Position numbers and translations under genes: made by a program. A stretch of 64,000 nt of DNA from Ascaphus truei (lineage: Eukaryota; Chordata; Amphibia; Anura; Ascaphidae), in the NCBI GenBank assembly GCA_036426205.1, contig CM071568.1, positions 221,886,966 to 221,950,965 on the forward strand, written 5' to 3'. The notes beneath the pieces are model-generated. The model saw nothing but the letters and a program-made list of their open reading frames with translations. It ran no database searches and was not told the DNA's origin. Positions 23,950 through 35,575 of this stretch are shown here, piece by piece. Within the stretch, counting starts at the first letter, position 1. Every line of letters starts with the position of its first letter.

Positions 23950-24290
23950 AGAGATCAGGGCTGTCGAAAGGGGGACAGCCGGGACTACTGTCCCGGGCTC
24001 GGTCAGGCAAGGGGCCTGGCCTTCCTGTAGGCAAACCTAGCGTTCTCTCTTCTGCAGTCAAGATGGGCCCTCCCTTTTTCTGACTGCTGCCCCCACCTGT
24101 CCATCCCCTTTCTCCTCTCCTGCAGGACTCATCCCTCATCACTGCCCACCTATCCCTCCTTTAGGCCTCCATGGGCCTATTGGGCTGTCCTGTACAATGG
24201 CCATGCTGCTCCAGCAAGCCCATCCAAGGGCCCCAGGTAAGCCCACATGCCCCAGGCCTCCCTTATACCACCCTCCCAGGCCCCTTACCC
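23950..24290. other. GC-rich segment, possible hAT-type MITE end
   Basis: The sequence from CAGGGCTGTCGAAAGGGGGAC onward resembles the GC-rich start of non-autonomous hAT elements. A matching terminus was not found, so this is tentative. Confidence 0.25.
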
Positions 24291-24295
24291 CCTAA

Positions 24296-24423
24296 GGTGT
24301 GTGTGTGATTTTTTTTTGGGGGGGGGGGGCTTATTGTGTGTATGTGTTTGGGGAGGGGGGCTTGTTGTTTGTGTGTATTTGGGGAGTGGGGCTTATTTTG
24401 TGTCTGTGTATTTGGGGGGGTTT

Positions 24424-24474
<51 letters not shown>

Positions 24475-24730
24475 TGGGGTGTGTGTGGTGTGGTGTGTGT
24501 GTGTGTGTGTGTGGGTGGGTGTGTGTGTGTGTGTGTGTTTTTGGGGAGGTGGGCTTATTGTGTATGTGTGTGTGTGTGTGTGTGGTATTTGGGAGGGTGG
24601 TTATTGTGTGTGAATGTGAGAGTGTGTGTGTTTGGGAATGGGGACTTTTTGTGTGTGTATGGGGAGGGAGGCTTATTGTCTTTATTGAGGGGGGTTTATT
24701 GCGTGTGTGTATTAGGGAGGGGGGTTATTG
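24296..24730. repeat. (TG)n/G-rich simple repeat
   Basis: Long TG tracts (notably about 24427-24475, 24495-24540 and 24560-24585) are mixed with GGGG runs. The Cys/Val-rich open frames across it are artefacts. Confidence 0.95.
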
Positions 24731-25079
24731 AGTGTGGGGAGAGGGGAGAAATACATGGGCGTGGAAAAGGTGGGGGAGTAAAGGAGGGAGGGAGGGGGGA
24801 AGGAAAGGTTGATGGGGAGTGCAAGAAGAGGATGAGAGAGCGAGGACGTGTGTGAGAAAGGGGGTGTAAGAGAAAATATGGGGCGGTGGGTTCTCACAAG
24901 GCCGCCGACATGTGGGTGGGGCCCTGGTCCCCGGGAAAGCTGTCTGCGGCCCCGGGAGAGATGCACAGTATTTGACTCCTCCCAAATTAATGTATGTGAC
25001 AATTACCTCTTTCTTTACTACATAATCAAAACTCTGACCAACACAATGGGGACGATTCATCAAGTTCCTACTTAGGGAG
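24731..25079. other. no feature recognised
   Basis: Purine-rich, then mixed sequence. No gene or repeat termini recognised. Confidence 0.4.
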
Positions 25080-25330
25080 AAGGAGTGGCTCAGTGACACT
25101 GACTGACACTGAGATTGTTGCAGGGGAACATGGTTCAATTCCTGGAGTTGGCTCCTTGTGACCTTGGGCAAGTCACTTTATCTCCCTGTGCCCCAGGCAC
25201 CAAAAAAAACCCCATAGATTGTAAGCTCCACGGGGCACGGACCTGTGCCTGCAAAATGTCTCTCTAAAGTGCTGCGTACAACTAGCAGTGCTATACAAGA
25301 AAATGCTATTATTATTATTATTATTACACT
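25080..25330 (+). mobile_element. tRNA-derived MIR-like SINE
   Basis: An RNA polymerase III promoter is visible: box A-like TGGCTCAGTGA (about 25086-25096) and box B GGTTCAATTCC (25132-25142). It is followed by the MIR-type core TGACCTTGGGCAAGTCACTT and a 3' part related to L2 ends (GATTGTAAGCTCCACGGGG), then an (ATT)n tail. The order and spacing match a complete SINE copy. No clear TSD was found. Confidence 0.85.
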
Positions 25331-26235
25331 GGGTATCAGAGCTTGTCCGAGCAGGGCCAGTGCAAGGTTATTAGGTGCTCTAGGCAACCCTTCAAATTAT
25401 AATTACAGATTTATTTTACTTTAGAAAGGAGAACATTATATTGATTGTACATTCTCATAGTACTGGTTTGAGAATAGTTATATTTCTAGGTAGGGGAAGT
25501 AATGTGCCTTGGGAGAGGGAGAAGCAGGTATGGGCCTGGGGTTAAAGGTATGGGCTTGAGGGGCAGGATGTTCACTGACAAGGAACTTAAGATTCTGATA
25601 GATAGAGTGGTGGATAACCCCTCTAAATTGTTGGGTGCTTGGTTCTCACACAATAGCACTGCTCAAACCTAGAGGATTTGGGGCTAGATTCTGACCCAAA
25701 TCAATGGCCTGGGGAACACTACTTTATCTGCACAGTGGATATGTTGAAGGAAAGATGAGCTTGCGCTTGCTGTCAGCCTAAGTGCTAGCTGTATGACCAT
25801 GCCACCCACGCTAGGAAGATAGGAGGGGAACAAGCTGTTCTATTTAATCTCACGGCTATTGAGCAGAACATGAGTCAGGTAATTGCCACCTCCCAGGTAG
25901 TGGCACTTCCTGGACTGGTCGTCACAGAGGATCTGGAGAGGTATCGATCGGGTAAGTGAAAATACAGTATGTATGTATGTATACACAAAAATACCAGCGC
26001 TCAGATGATTGATATCAGGAAAACATGCATGTGCATAAACGTATACCTAAAAATTAGGCAAATGTTGCAACAATATTGAAAAAATATATGCTAATAGTAG
26101 CCAAAGAGTCCATATAGTAACAGAAATGAAGTCCATGGGTAACAATTAATGAAGGGAGTGCATTCAGCTTGGGAGATCAGGCAGCTCTTCAGGGATGAAC
26201 CTAATCCAATTGACAAATCTAAAGAAAAATGAAAG
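25331..26235. other. no gene; partly pLTR-like
   Basis: Unassigned. The start (AGGGCCAGTGCAAGGTTATTAGG) resembles ends of common GC-rich amphibian repeats. The last 250 bases may be upstream terminal-repeat sequence of the PLE that follows. Confidence 0.35.
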
Positions 26236-26489
26236 GAAGAGCGCACACTCCTAGTCCGTGTTATATAAGTAAATTTATTAAAAAATGGACAACATGTGCC
26301 CACCCAAGAATATAAGAGCAAAAATTAACATACAAATACTGATATACTGATATGTAGACACCTGTGTCTACATATCACTACATCAGTATTTGTATGTTAA
26401 TTTTTGCTCTTATATTCTTAGGAGGACACATGTTGTCCATTTTTTAATAAATTGACTTATATATCACGCACTAGGAGTGCGTGCTCTTC
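26236..26489. repeat. 126-bp palindromic terminal repeat of PLE
   Basis: Arms 26236-26361 and 26364-26489 are inverted copies (about 90% paired) separated by only two bases. They begin and end with GAAGAGC/GCTCTTC, and the centre reads GTAGACAC-CT-GTGTCTAC. Penelope-like elements are known for terminal repeats in inverted orientation. The PLE coding region starts just downstream. Confidence 0.9.
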
Positions 26490-26529
26490 TTTTAGTTTTT
26501 TTATGTATGTATGTATATCTGTATCAAAT

Positions 26530-29154
26530 TAAAAGCTTTAAAACAAGAGATTGAACATATCCAGTGCACAATTAAGCCTTTTGTAGACAAAGAATAGTTT
26601 ATTGAATTGGATGAAATAGTTAATAATAGAGTTTTAGAATTTGAGAGAGAGGTCATTGAGAGGAAGAAAAATAAATATGCCCGGGATAAAGATGATTATG
26701 CCAATAATATAATTAGGGATTGGAGAAGGAAAACTGATAATTATCAGCACCGCAAATATGGTTCATTTAGAGAGGAAAATATGCACCATAAATATAGGGA
26801 AATATAGGGAAATACCTAAATAGATCTAAGTCCTATGATAAAAGTTAAGGAGGGACTAAAAATTTAGAAAAAGGCAAAGATAAAGCTACAAATACATCTA
26901 AAGATCTGAAGGGGGTTATACAGTTCCCTCTGCAGGTTGCACTATTTCCAATCGTTTCTCTGCATTGCAGGATCAGAAAGAGTTGATCAGTATCATTGAA
27001 CCAGCTGCAGAGGGTACGAATGAGGGAGCTTGACCTAAAAAAAAAAGCTAAAGAGAATCTTGAACCAATCAGTTTTTCATCTATTAAAAGCAGTAAATCA
27101 TCGTCTTCTTTTTTAGAGAAAGTTCTCAAGAACCCAGGTAAAAGGAAAACAGTATCCATTATGTGACAAACAACTGAACCAATTACCTCAGAACTCAAAT
27201 CGAAGAAAAAGAGATTCAGAGGATCAGAGGAGGAAAACAGAGGCAAAGACAGAAGAAGAAGAGACTGATGGTGGCCACGCCGGTAAATTATGGCATATAT
27301 AATTTGTCATCACACATACTTACACCTTATCATATATCACTATTGGCTAAAGGACTTTCCTTTTCCCCAAGCAGTCTGCCGAACAAATTTGATTTTTTGT
27401 AGACCTTAACCGATAAATTCGAAAATTAACACTGATGAGGCATTACTCTGTTAGGGACAAGGGTGTCTGCATTGAACCAGAATTTAATTCCCAGGAGCGG
27501 GAATGCATCAATGCATTAACATCATTCCTTGTCCAACCAGATGCTATTGATGTTAATCTCACTAGTACCCAAGTACTTACTATGTCTAATATTTTATTAG
27601 GACTACAAAATAAGGGAGACCCTACTTTAGAAGTAGATAGGGAAGGGAATTATCTGTTGGATATGACACTTCATTCAGATATAGTTGATACATCTATGCA
27701 TCCAGAGAGCAATGATCCTGTGCACATGGATCTGGCTTTCTACTTTAGACACTCTCCATTTACACCACAATAAACCTATTTCCCATACCATTCAAAAGGT
27801 AACTTAATTGAAACTTTCTACAGAGTAGTTCTTAAAGACCTTGAGCAGTTTTGTCAAAATATTACCATCTTGGTTCACAAAAACGTAACCAAGGTAGAAG
27901 AGTTGGCACTAAAGAACATAAGTGATAATTGTAAGACAAGCACATAAGGGTGGAGCAATTGTCCTGCAGGAACGACAGGACTACATATTGGAGGCTGATC
28001 GTCTCCTGCAGGACAACTTATCCTATTTTATATTGGACAGGGATCCAGTTGCAGATTATCAGATAGAGTTCCTTGATCTTCTCCAAAAGGCACAAGGTGA
28101 GGGCATTATTACAAAGGCAGAATACAAATTTTTATTTAACAAACACCCAAGAACACTGTTTTTTTACCACATACCTAAGTTACACAAGGATGTCATAAAT
28201 CCTCCAGGAAGGTCGATTATATTGGGGGTGTGGTCGATGACGTTCAGTGTGTCCCAGAATGTCAATTCTTTTTTACAACCTTATGTCACCAAGTTTAAAT
28301 CAGACATTAGCGACACGCTGCATGTCATTGACTCCACCTCTAGTATTATTTGGAAGGGCACATTTTGTTGGGCCACGAGTGACGTTTGTTCGTTATACAC
28401 ATGTATAGATCACAACAAGGGGATTGAGGCTATTAATCATTTTTTTTACGGTTAGACACACTATTACTGTACATTCATCACAAAGGACATTTATTTTATC
28501 ATGCATTAGGTTCATTTTAACTCACAATATTTTTTTGTTTAATGACACTTATTATTTACAGACATGTGGAACGGCCATGGGAACGAGATCCACCCCCAGC
28601 TATGCCAACCTCTACATGAGGTTGTGGTAGAACCTCCATGTAAGGGGGGATGCCCAGCTGGGGGTGGATCTGGTGTTCTATGGCTGTTTCATAGATGACA
28701 TTATTATTGTTTGGGATGGTGATAGGGACCAATTAGATGATATTTTAACATCATTTAATACCAACCAAATGGGACTGAAATTTACTCATATCACACATCT
28801 GGAAACTTTGAAATTTCTGGACCTTGATTTGTTTGTAAATAAAAAAGACATGAGTATCAAAAGCAAGACACATTTTAAGCCAGTATCTGCTAATAGTTAT
28901 CTCCAGTATAGCAGCAATCATTACAAAAAATGGCTTAATATTATGCCTAAAAGCCAATTCTTTAGAATTCGACGTAACTGCTCCATGGTATCCGACTTCT
29001 GTGATCAAGGTCAAATTCTGACTCAGAAGTTCCTTGAAAAGGGATATGATAGAGATGTAGTCAAAAAAGCATTTGAAGATGCGAATCAAATAGAGCGTGG
29101 TAAGTTTTTAGAAAAGTCCAAGGCCAGGTCCAGTTCTGATGGACTCAAGTCCCA
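26530..29154 (+). pseudogene. Penelope-like reverse transcriptase, broken
   Basis: Plus-strand frames give a PLE protein in order. There is a charged coiled-coil-like N-terminus (26607-26807, EREVIERKKNKYARD). A middle region (27435-27773) is followed by the RT domain (27922-29150) with GGAIVLQ, PRTLFFYHIPKLHK, NPPGRSII, CGTAMGT and the catalytic box FIDDIIIVWDG near 28690. In PLEs the RT copies the element RNA at a nicked target. At least four frame changes and several stops separate the pieces, so no product is made. The C-terminal linker and GIY-YIG part continue after a MITE insertion at 29155-29516. Confidence 0.85.
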
Positions 29155-29516
29155 TACTGTCGCGGCCGAGTTTATTCGAGCATTTGCCCGGTCTCGGCCG
29201 CGACAGTAACCTGGCGCGCGCCGGGATGTCCCGGGCACGCGCCGAAGCCTTGGAGGAGAGGCCCGCCGATCGGGGCTTCCCCCTCTCCTCTCCGGGTCCG
29301 CCGGGTCCCCCGGAACCCCCTGCCGCCGTCCCCCACATCGCGGGACACCAGGGCTCCCTCGGGGAGCCCTGGACGCGCGTGCAGGGGGCGCAGGCACCCG
29401 ATGACGCGTGACCGCGCATCGGTGACGCGCGGCACGCCGAGGGGATGCCACTAGCAAGCCGGGAAATCTCCCGGCTTGCGGAACTGGCCGCACTCTAATA
29501 AAGTGTGCCGCCAGTG
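29155..29516. mobile_element. GC-rich MITE inserted in PLE
   Basis: A sharply GC-rich 362-bp block interrupts the AT-rich PLE. Its ends are inverted repeats of one another (TACTGTCGCGGCCGAGTTTA at left; the complement of the right end reads CACTGGCGGCACACTTTA). The left end is itself a hairpin (29155-29208, perfect 16-bp arms TACTGTCGCGGCCGAG). The right end also folds (CACTC...GTGTG). The CACTG start recalls CACTA/Chapaev-type termini, but no TSD could be fixed. GC-rich reading frames within it are not genes. Confidence 0.65.
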
Positions 29517-30225
29517 TACTTCAATATGTGGGGGCAAAATAGTTCAGTCCACTCCCCAATTTGTTACACAGTATAATAAATTTGACAATCAAATAAAAAA
29601 TGTATTCAATAAACATTGGAGCATTATTCGGAATGATCCGATTATAGGTTCAAAATTGCCAATACAAGCCCCGATTGTCTTTAGGAAGGCGAGATGTTTA
29701 AAAACCATTCTGGCTACTAGTAAGTTAAAAAAAAAAAAGAATACTGTAATTCTAACAAGAAATAAAAAAGCAAAGGTCAACTTTTCTTGTCGGAGGAGTC
29801 GCTGTATTACGTGTAGACATATTAAGAAGACGAACAAATTTACATCGTTTGCAAATGGCACAACGTATGAGCTAAAAGAGCATATTGATTGTTGAACTCA
29901 TATGAAGTGTACCTTATATCATGTCAATGCGGCTTACAATATATTGGACGTACATCTAGAGCATTGAGCACAAGGTTCCTCGAACATCGGAGGAATGTGA
30001 TACATGGGTTCCATTTGCATAGTCTTTCACCTCATTACAGTACCTAACACGGGAAAGATCTGTGTACCTTGTCTATTATGGGTATTGAGTCCATTTCACC
30101 CTCCCTTATGGGGGGTGACAGGTTTTAAAATCTATGCATCAGAGAGTCCTATTGGATGTATGTTTTAGGGACATTACATCCTAGTGGTCTAAACGATTGT
30201 ATTGATACTGTACAAGTACTGTGAT
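29517..30225 (+). pseudogene. Penelope-like linker and GIY-YIG remnant
   Basis: Continuation of the PLE protein after the MITE. TPQFVTQYNKFDNQIKNVFN and the block around NDPIIGSKL match the RT-endonuclease linker. A Cys-rich stretch RRSRCITCRHIKKTNKF follows. After a stop at about 29893 the GIY-YIG part (CGLQYIGRTSRAL in a shifted frame, about 29930-29965) and the C-terminal ...LGTLHPSGLND block (about 30165-30195) can be followed through frameshifts. More degraded than the 10-kb copy. Confidence 0.75.
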
Positions 30226-30712
30226 TTAGACATCTGCATCTGTATTTTGGATGAAGGTATATTCTGGAGGTCTGGTTTGAATGAGGTTCACCTTGTTTCC
30301 TCCGGAGTAATGCCCATAATCACATTATAATTATTACTGTTAGTTGTTGTGTTTAATAACATCTCTCCTCTGGTCATAAAACCTTTAATGGATTTCTGCG
30401 GATTTGCCTCATAGTTAGCAATGTGCATATATTGGCAAATCTGGGAAAAATTGAGTATTTGTGTTCACAAAAAGAAAAATCCCAAAAATTGCAACATTAG
30501 CTAAACATTCCAATGGCCACGTGCTTAAAATATTGAATATAGCCACAGTTTATATGACATTTTTTTACTTTCCATATATATTATTATTTCATATTGTGAA
30601 TTTTGTGGAATTTTACATTACATTTATGACAATAGCAAATGTAAAACTTGTAAAAAAAAAGTATTCTGTTTGCAAAATGGAAATAAAGCTTGTTGTGACT
30701 CAATTTCTTGTT
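30226..30712. other. no feature recognised
   Basis: AT-rich sequence between the PLE and the L1. No coding or repeat signal recognised. Confidence 0.45.
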
Positions 30713-31090
30713 AAAATGGCAACAATTTGATGGAGCCTGAGAGAGATAGATGGGTTCAGCTGAAGCTCTCTGAATCAGATAACTAATCCAGAGCAATCTT
30801 AGCTAAAAATCAGCCAAAATAAAACACAATTTGTTAAATTCGGATGCCCCCTGAAAAGGAGATAATTTAGAGCCCAAGATCGAGCAATTTATACAATTTT
30901 TAACCAAAAAATCTAAAGTGGTAACTTGGGGCCTAGTAGATAGAGGCCACGCTCCTCATCCCCAGATTGCTGAGACCCCCTCGCGGCTCTGGATTGACGA
31001 GCCCCACTCTACCAGAACTGGGTCACCCACCAGGACAGGCTGCCACGAAGGATACGAGAACAGGGGACAAGACCCAAATATCAAGTGTGA

Positions 31091-31881
31091 GTGACAGGCT
31101 TCCCTCCCCAGCTCAGAATAGCCAGAGACACTGCCGGAGGGGCCGCGCTCCCAAAATCAATAACCTCAGCTTGTTGCCCTAAGCCAGACACACAAAATAA
31201 ACAAGCAATAACCTCAACCATAAGTGGTGGGTGGCTAGAGGATGCCGCTATAAATGAGCTGAAGGAGGAAATTAATGACCTAGCACAGTGAACTAGTGAC
31301 CTTGAATCCAAGATGGAGGAGGCCCTGCAACTACAAACTACGATGGACAACTAGATCATGCGTCTGGGCCAGGAAATTAACTTTCTCAAAGATGGTCTGG
31401 AAGACCAAGAGAACAGAGATAGGAGACAGAACCTGCAAATCCAAAACATTCCTGAATCGGTTCCCCCAGAACATCTTTGTCCATATCTAACTGATCTCAT
31501 CAAATCGCTGTGCAAAGATTTCGGGGAGAATGACCTGGAAATCGACTGGGCACACTGGGTACTGGGCCCCAGGTCTGAAGACCCAAAGCGCAGGAGGGAT
31601 GTCATCCTGAGACTCCTTAGCTATTCGGCTAAAGAAAAGATAATAACAGCCTGCAGAGATAAGAACACCATCTCATACAAAAATGAAACTCTACAAATCT
31701 ACAAAGATTTGTCCAGGGTAACATTGCCAAGAGACACAAGCTCAAGCCTCTAACACTCCTCCTAAGAGATAATGGAGTTAAATACAGGTGGGGATTCCCG
31801 TTTAAACTAGTTGTCACAAAAACGGTAAACACCTGTACATCTGTCACACAGAGGAAGCAGGACAGCTCCTATGAACCCTAG
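31091..31881 (+). pseudogene. L1 ORF1 protein remnant
   Basis: The frame encodes an L1-type ORF1p. A coiled-coil segment (INELKEEINDLAQ ... LGQEINFLKDGLEDQENRDRR) leads into the RRM-like domain (RQNLQIQNIPESV) and IDWAHWVLGPR. After a frameshift near 31735-31755 the C-terminal domain follows (LKPLTLLLRDNGVKYRWGFP) to a stop at 31879-31881. ORF1p binds L1 RNA and chaperones retrotransposition. Two in-frame stops (31289-31291 and near 31352) break it. The true start is upstream and not certain. Confidence 0.8.
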
Positions 31882-34236
31882 GCCTACCTCTTCTATCTAA
31901 TAAAAACTCAGAGCCCCCGAAGCCCCAGAGATCGGACTGAGGCGTTGGCCCTACCAGGGCTTCAGAGAGAATCACAGGGCAAAACCCACAAAAAACTGAG
32001 ATCTAAGAAAACATCTCCAACCATCTTATTAAAAAAAAAAACTGTCCCTCTGTCGGTAAAAAGACGTCCCATGCTGGACCCTAAGACACATCACGCCTGA
32101 CTATTACTAAACTGTTTGCCACCTGGTGTATATCAAGTCTCTGGTCCCCTGCCCCATCTAGGCGGTTGCCCAGTCTGGATGGGGAGGGGCCCGACCCCAC
32201 CGGCCACCCATGTCAAGTCACCTCCTGCAGCCACGTCGAATCACGATGGGTGCTACAATTTGATTCCGGTCTGTTCATGTCACAGGGCTTCCCGCACAGC
32301 GACCTACCCGTCGTCGGCCTATCCTTATCTTCCACGGAGAGGGAGGCATGGTCCTCGATCATTGGAGGACGGGGACGACGTCGGGGGGCTTCCGAGATGG
32401 AAGCATAATCTGGGAGTTTAGCTGAAGAGGCTCGAGATGCAGCGATGACATGGATCCGCACACCTGTTAGCCAGAGAGCCTGAAATGGGAGTTGCCCGGC
32501 AGGGTGCTGCTTCTTTGGGGGTGAAGGGGGGGTTAGGGGTCCGGAGATTTGACCATCGCGAGACGGATCGTGCACCGTGGAGGCAATTTACAGTAACATA
32601 GATGCCTTTGGTGAGCATGGGGATTGTTCCGATCCATGTCTGACTCTCCACTGAAGTTGCTGTTTGCTGACCGCTTACAGTCCCGATGTGGAGTCGGCTA
32701 CACAGGTTTGATTCTGTGCTTCCTACCCTCTCTGCTACTGAGGGCAGACATAGATCCTTCGCTACTGGGCTATATAGTACTGGAGATGTGGTGGTCAGAT
32801 TAAAGTTAAAAGTTTGAATTTAAAAGATAACAGTCAAGTAACTAGACTAAGTTGTTCGTCTGCCAAGCTACCTAGCTTCTTGAACTTAGAGTAGGATACG
32901 ACCAGCTCTCTGCTAAATAAAATCTATATATATATAAAAAAAAAACACAAGGATACTAAGCTAGCTAAAATATGTTTCCCCCACTCCCTTCTTCCTCATA
33001 ACTCCGTCCCCCACCCCCAACCCTTCCCCCTCCCCCACCTCTGCCCTCCCCCCTTCCTCCCCCCTTCCTCCCTTGCTATCCTCCCCATCACTCCCCTCCC
33101 CCCTACCCTATCTATATATAGTATAAGAGTAGATCATTGTTGCTGAGTCAGTATAAGATTCAGTCAAGGGAATATGCACTTTACCATTTTGCACGCTATA
33201 TATGTACAAAATAAAAGAAATGTTGCTGAAACTGTTACTTTTAATGCTCGCTCCCTCCCCCCTCACCCTGCATCCCCCTCCGCCCCCTCCCTCCCCCTCT
33301 CCCCCCCTCATAACTATACAGATACATATAAGATGATTGCTGATTGTTATAATTGTTTGTTTATGGGCTGTTTGTCCCTCTTTTCCACATTTGTACTCCC
33401 AGATTATTAGTTGTGTCATACAGACCTGTGACCATAGCTTCTGTACCCCTTCCCCCGTCTCTCCCCTTCCTCTCCCCTCCCTGCCTAACCCCCCCCCTCA
33501 CTACCTGAGAATTAGGATGTATATGTTTTAATAATGGAGGATTGTCATAATCCCTACTTGAGGGCAATCTGCCCCTTTGTACCACACCTTTACAGGATAA
33601 AAGAGACCCACGGACGAAAACACGATGTTGGAAGTATCCCAAGTAGCTATAAAGGATTGTAGTCCCATTCCCTCCCCCCTCACTCACCCCTCCTCACCCT
33701 CTTCCCCCTTCACCCTCCCTCCTCCCCTTCCCATCTTCCCCCCCCCCCCCCCCCCCCCCTGAAACAGCTCATGAGAGAGAGTTGATCGATAAAAAAAAAC
33801 AGATTTGGGAAAAGACCAATGAGAAAGATAGAGGGTCTCCGTACCCGTTCCTTTGTTGGCCACAGAACCCCGGGACCGGGGTTGTCTCCAAAGGGCCTTA
33901 TGTCCTCCAATCCAGTTAATAGATTAACTGGCACGCCCAAATGAGGGCTCTTCTTTGGCCCTCTTTGCTTCTTTTGTCTGCTGTTCTATCCTCAGCAGAC
34001 CTCTTTACCTCCCCCCACCTTCCCATCCTTCCCCCTTGCCACCTCGCCAGCTGGGGCCCACCCAGATGTTATAACAATGACCTTACCTCCCTCCCCAATG
34101 AAAAAATTAGAGAACCGCAAGATGCTGTATGGGAGGAGAAGGAGAGGTTGAGACAATTCGTTAAAGACAAATAGATCCCCCCCCACCCCCCCTGTGGGAA
34201 CCGAGGGGTCTTAACATTTCTGCTGACACACTGAAA
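31882..34236 (+). other. L1 inter-ORF region, pyrimidine-rich
   Basis: 2.35 kb between ORF1 and ORF2 with no supported coding frame. It includes long C/T-rich tracts (about 32985-33110, 33250-33310, 33440-33500 and 33665-33760). This is much longer than usual L1 inter-ORF spacers, so it may contain another insertion that I could not delimit. Confidence 0.5.
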
Positions 34237-34575
34237 ATGGCTAATCCTGAATCTATAACAGTTATATCACAGAATGTAAAGGGCTGCAAACTAATAAAAA
34301 GAGGAGATTGGCTCACCAAGAACTTAAAAGATCAAGAGGGGACAGTGTTCCTCCAAGAGACACATTTTGATGTCAATGATCCCCCAAATACATTCAGAAG
34401 TGTATTCCCGCAAGCATTTTATTCCTCGCACAACAGTAAGAAAAGAGGGGTGGCGATTCTACTTAGATAGGGGGTCCCTTTCAGCCCGGAAAAGGTGGTT
34501 ACCGACCCGGAGGGTAGATTTCTTATAATATATGGTACACTAAAAGGATAACTTGTGTATAATTCGCTAATGAGT
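34237..34575 (+). pseudogene. L1 ORF2 endonuclease N-terminus, truncated
   Basis: Starts at an ATG (MANPESITVISQNVKGC). The SQNVKG and FLQETHFD blocks are the first two motifs of the L1 apurinic-like endonuclease, with the Glu of QET being a metal ligand. A stop after 77 codons (34468-34470) is followed in the same frame by a short continuation (VTDPEGRFLIIYGTLKG). The remaining endonuclease, RT and Cys-rich domains are deleted. The full protein would be about 1,200 residues. Confidence 0.75.
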
Positions 34576-35039
34576 ACAAGAAGAATCTCAAAATAACGAA
34601 AGGATAATACCTACTGACGGATGAATTGGCAATGGCAGGCGTGGGGGAACAGGGGATGGGATCACCCCCCCCTCCGATCCTTTACCCCCCCCTCCGCCCC
34701 TCCTCTCTTCCTTCTCCAGTTCCTTTATTCTTTTTCTTCTTCTTCTTCTCTCTCTCTCCTTCTCGTCTTGTCCTCTTTATAAGGACATTAACCTGATAGC
34801 GCTAATGGATATGACACCGAACCACCCGACCGGAACTGGCATACCTACCGCTGAATAGACGATAAGATCTACGATACAATATGGTGTTCTGAAAAGCAAT
34901 TCATTGTATTTTGCCATTCTCCATGTATGTACATGAAAGCATCTTATTGTGTATCGCTCTGTTCAAATGTGCATGGATGTGGTTTGTAACCCGATTACCC
35001 AATAAAAATGTTTGAAATAAACAAAATGGCACCAATTTG

Positions 35040-35575
35040 TAGCCAAGAAATGTCATACTTCCCTTTTCTAAATGATATTTTTTCACTATGGAATATTATA
35101 GTGTTTTTTTAATATTTCTGTGTTTCTTTTTTAAAGATTTTTTTTGCCATTAATTACATGTTTATTCCTATATAACCAAATCAATAGTATAGAAAACATT
35201 TTTAACAAGGTTACCCAGTTTTACTTTCCTGAGAAGTAGATACAGGAATTTTTGTACACTTGTTAGTGCTACAAGAAACACGTCTGTATCATTTTCTTTA
35301 TCAGTTGCATTCCAGCACTGTTCTACGGGTATTAATTCCTGCACAGAAAGAAATGTAAACATGAAATAAGATCTGTAAGTATACTGATAATTCACCTGCA
35401 AACACACTGTGACATTCTTTGCAACTAGTTTATAAGTAACTGATTTTTCCTGCAGTTAGAACTACCACAAAGCATGTGAATATTATCTCCAACTATTTGA
35501 CAGCCACCTTGGATCTCACAATCTATACAGTATTTATAGTCTATCCATTGAGCACTCTTTGATAGTAAAGGCCAT
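35040..35575. other. no feature recognised
   Basis: AT-rich non-coding sequence right of the L1 target site. Confidence 0.45.

Larger units (their letters stand above)
30730..35022 (+). mobile_element. L1-clade LINE, internally deleted, with TSD
   Basis: The element lies between AAAATGGCAACAATTTG (30713-30729) and AAAATGGCACCAATTTG (35023-35039), a 17-bp TSD with one mismatch. It carries a 5' UTR, an ORF1 with the L1 RNA-binding protein fold, a start of ORF2, and a 3' end with CCAATAAAAATGTTTGAAATAAA. Most of ORF2 (the rest of the endonuclease and all RT) is missing between about 34575 and 34620, so a deleted template or later deletion is implied. The TSD matches target-primed insertion. Confidence 0.85.

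Noticed and set aside
24247..24855. 200-codon Cys/Val/Gly-rich frame
   Set aside because: It is a translation of the TG/G-rich simple repeat and is open in several frames at once.
25085..25142. A genuine tRNA gene
   Set aside because: Box A and box B are present but no cloverleaf can be completed, and the sequence continues into a MIR-like SINE body.
29086..29493. Arg/Pro-rich frames on both strands
   Set aside because: They fall in the GC-rich MITE and show no domain.
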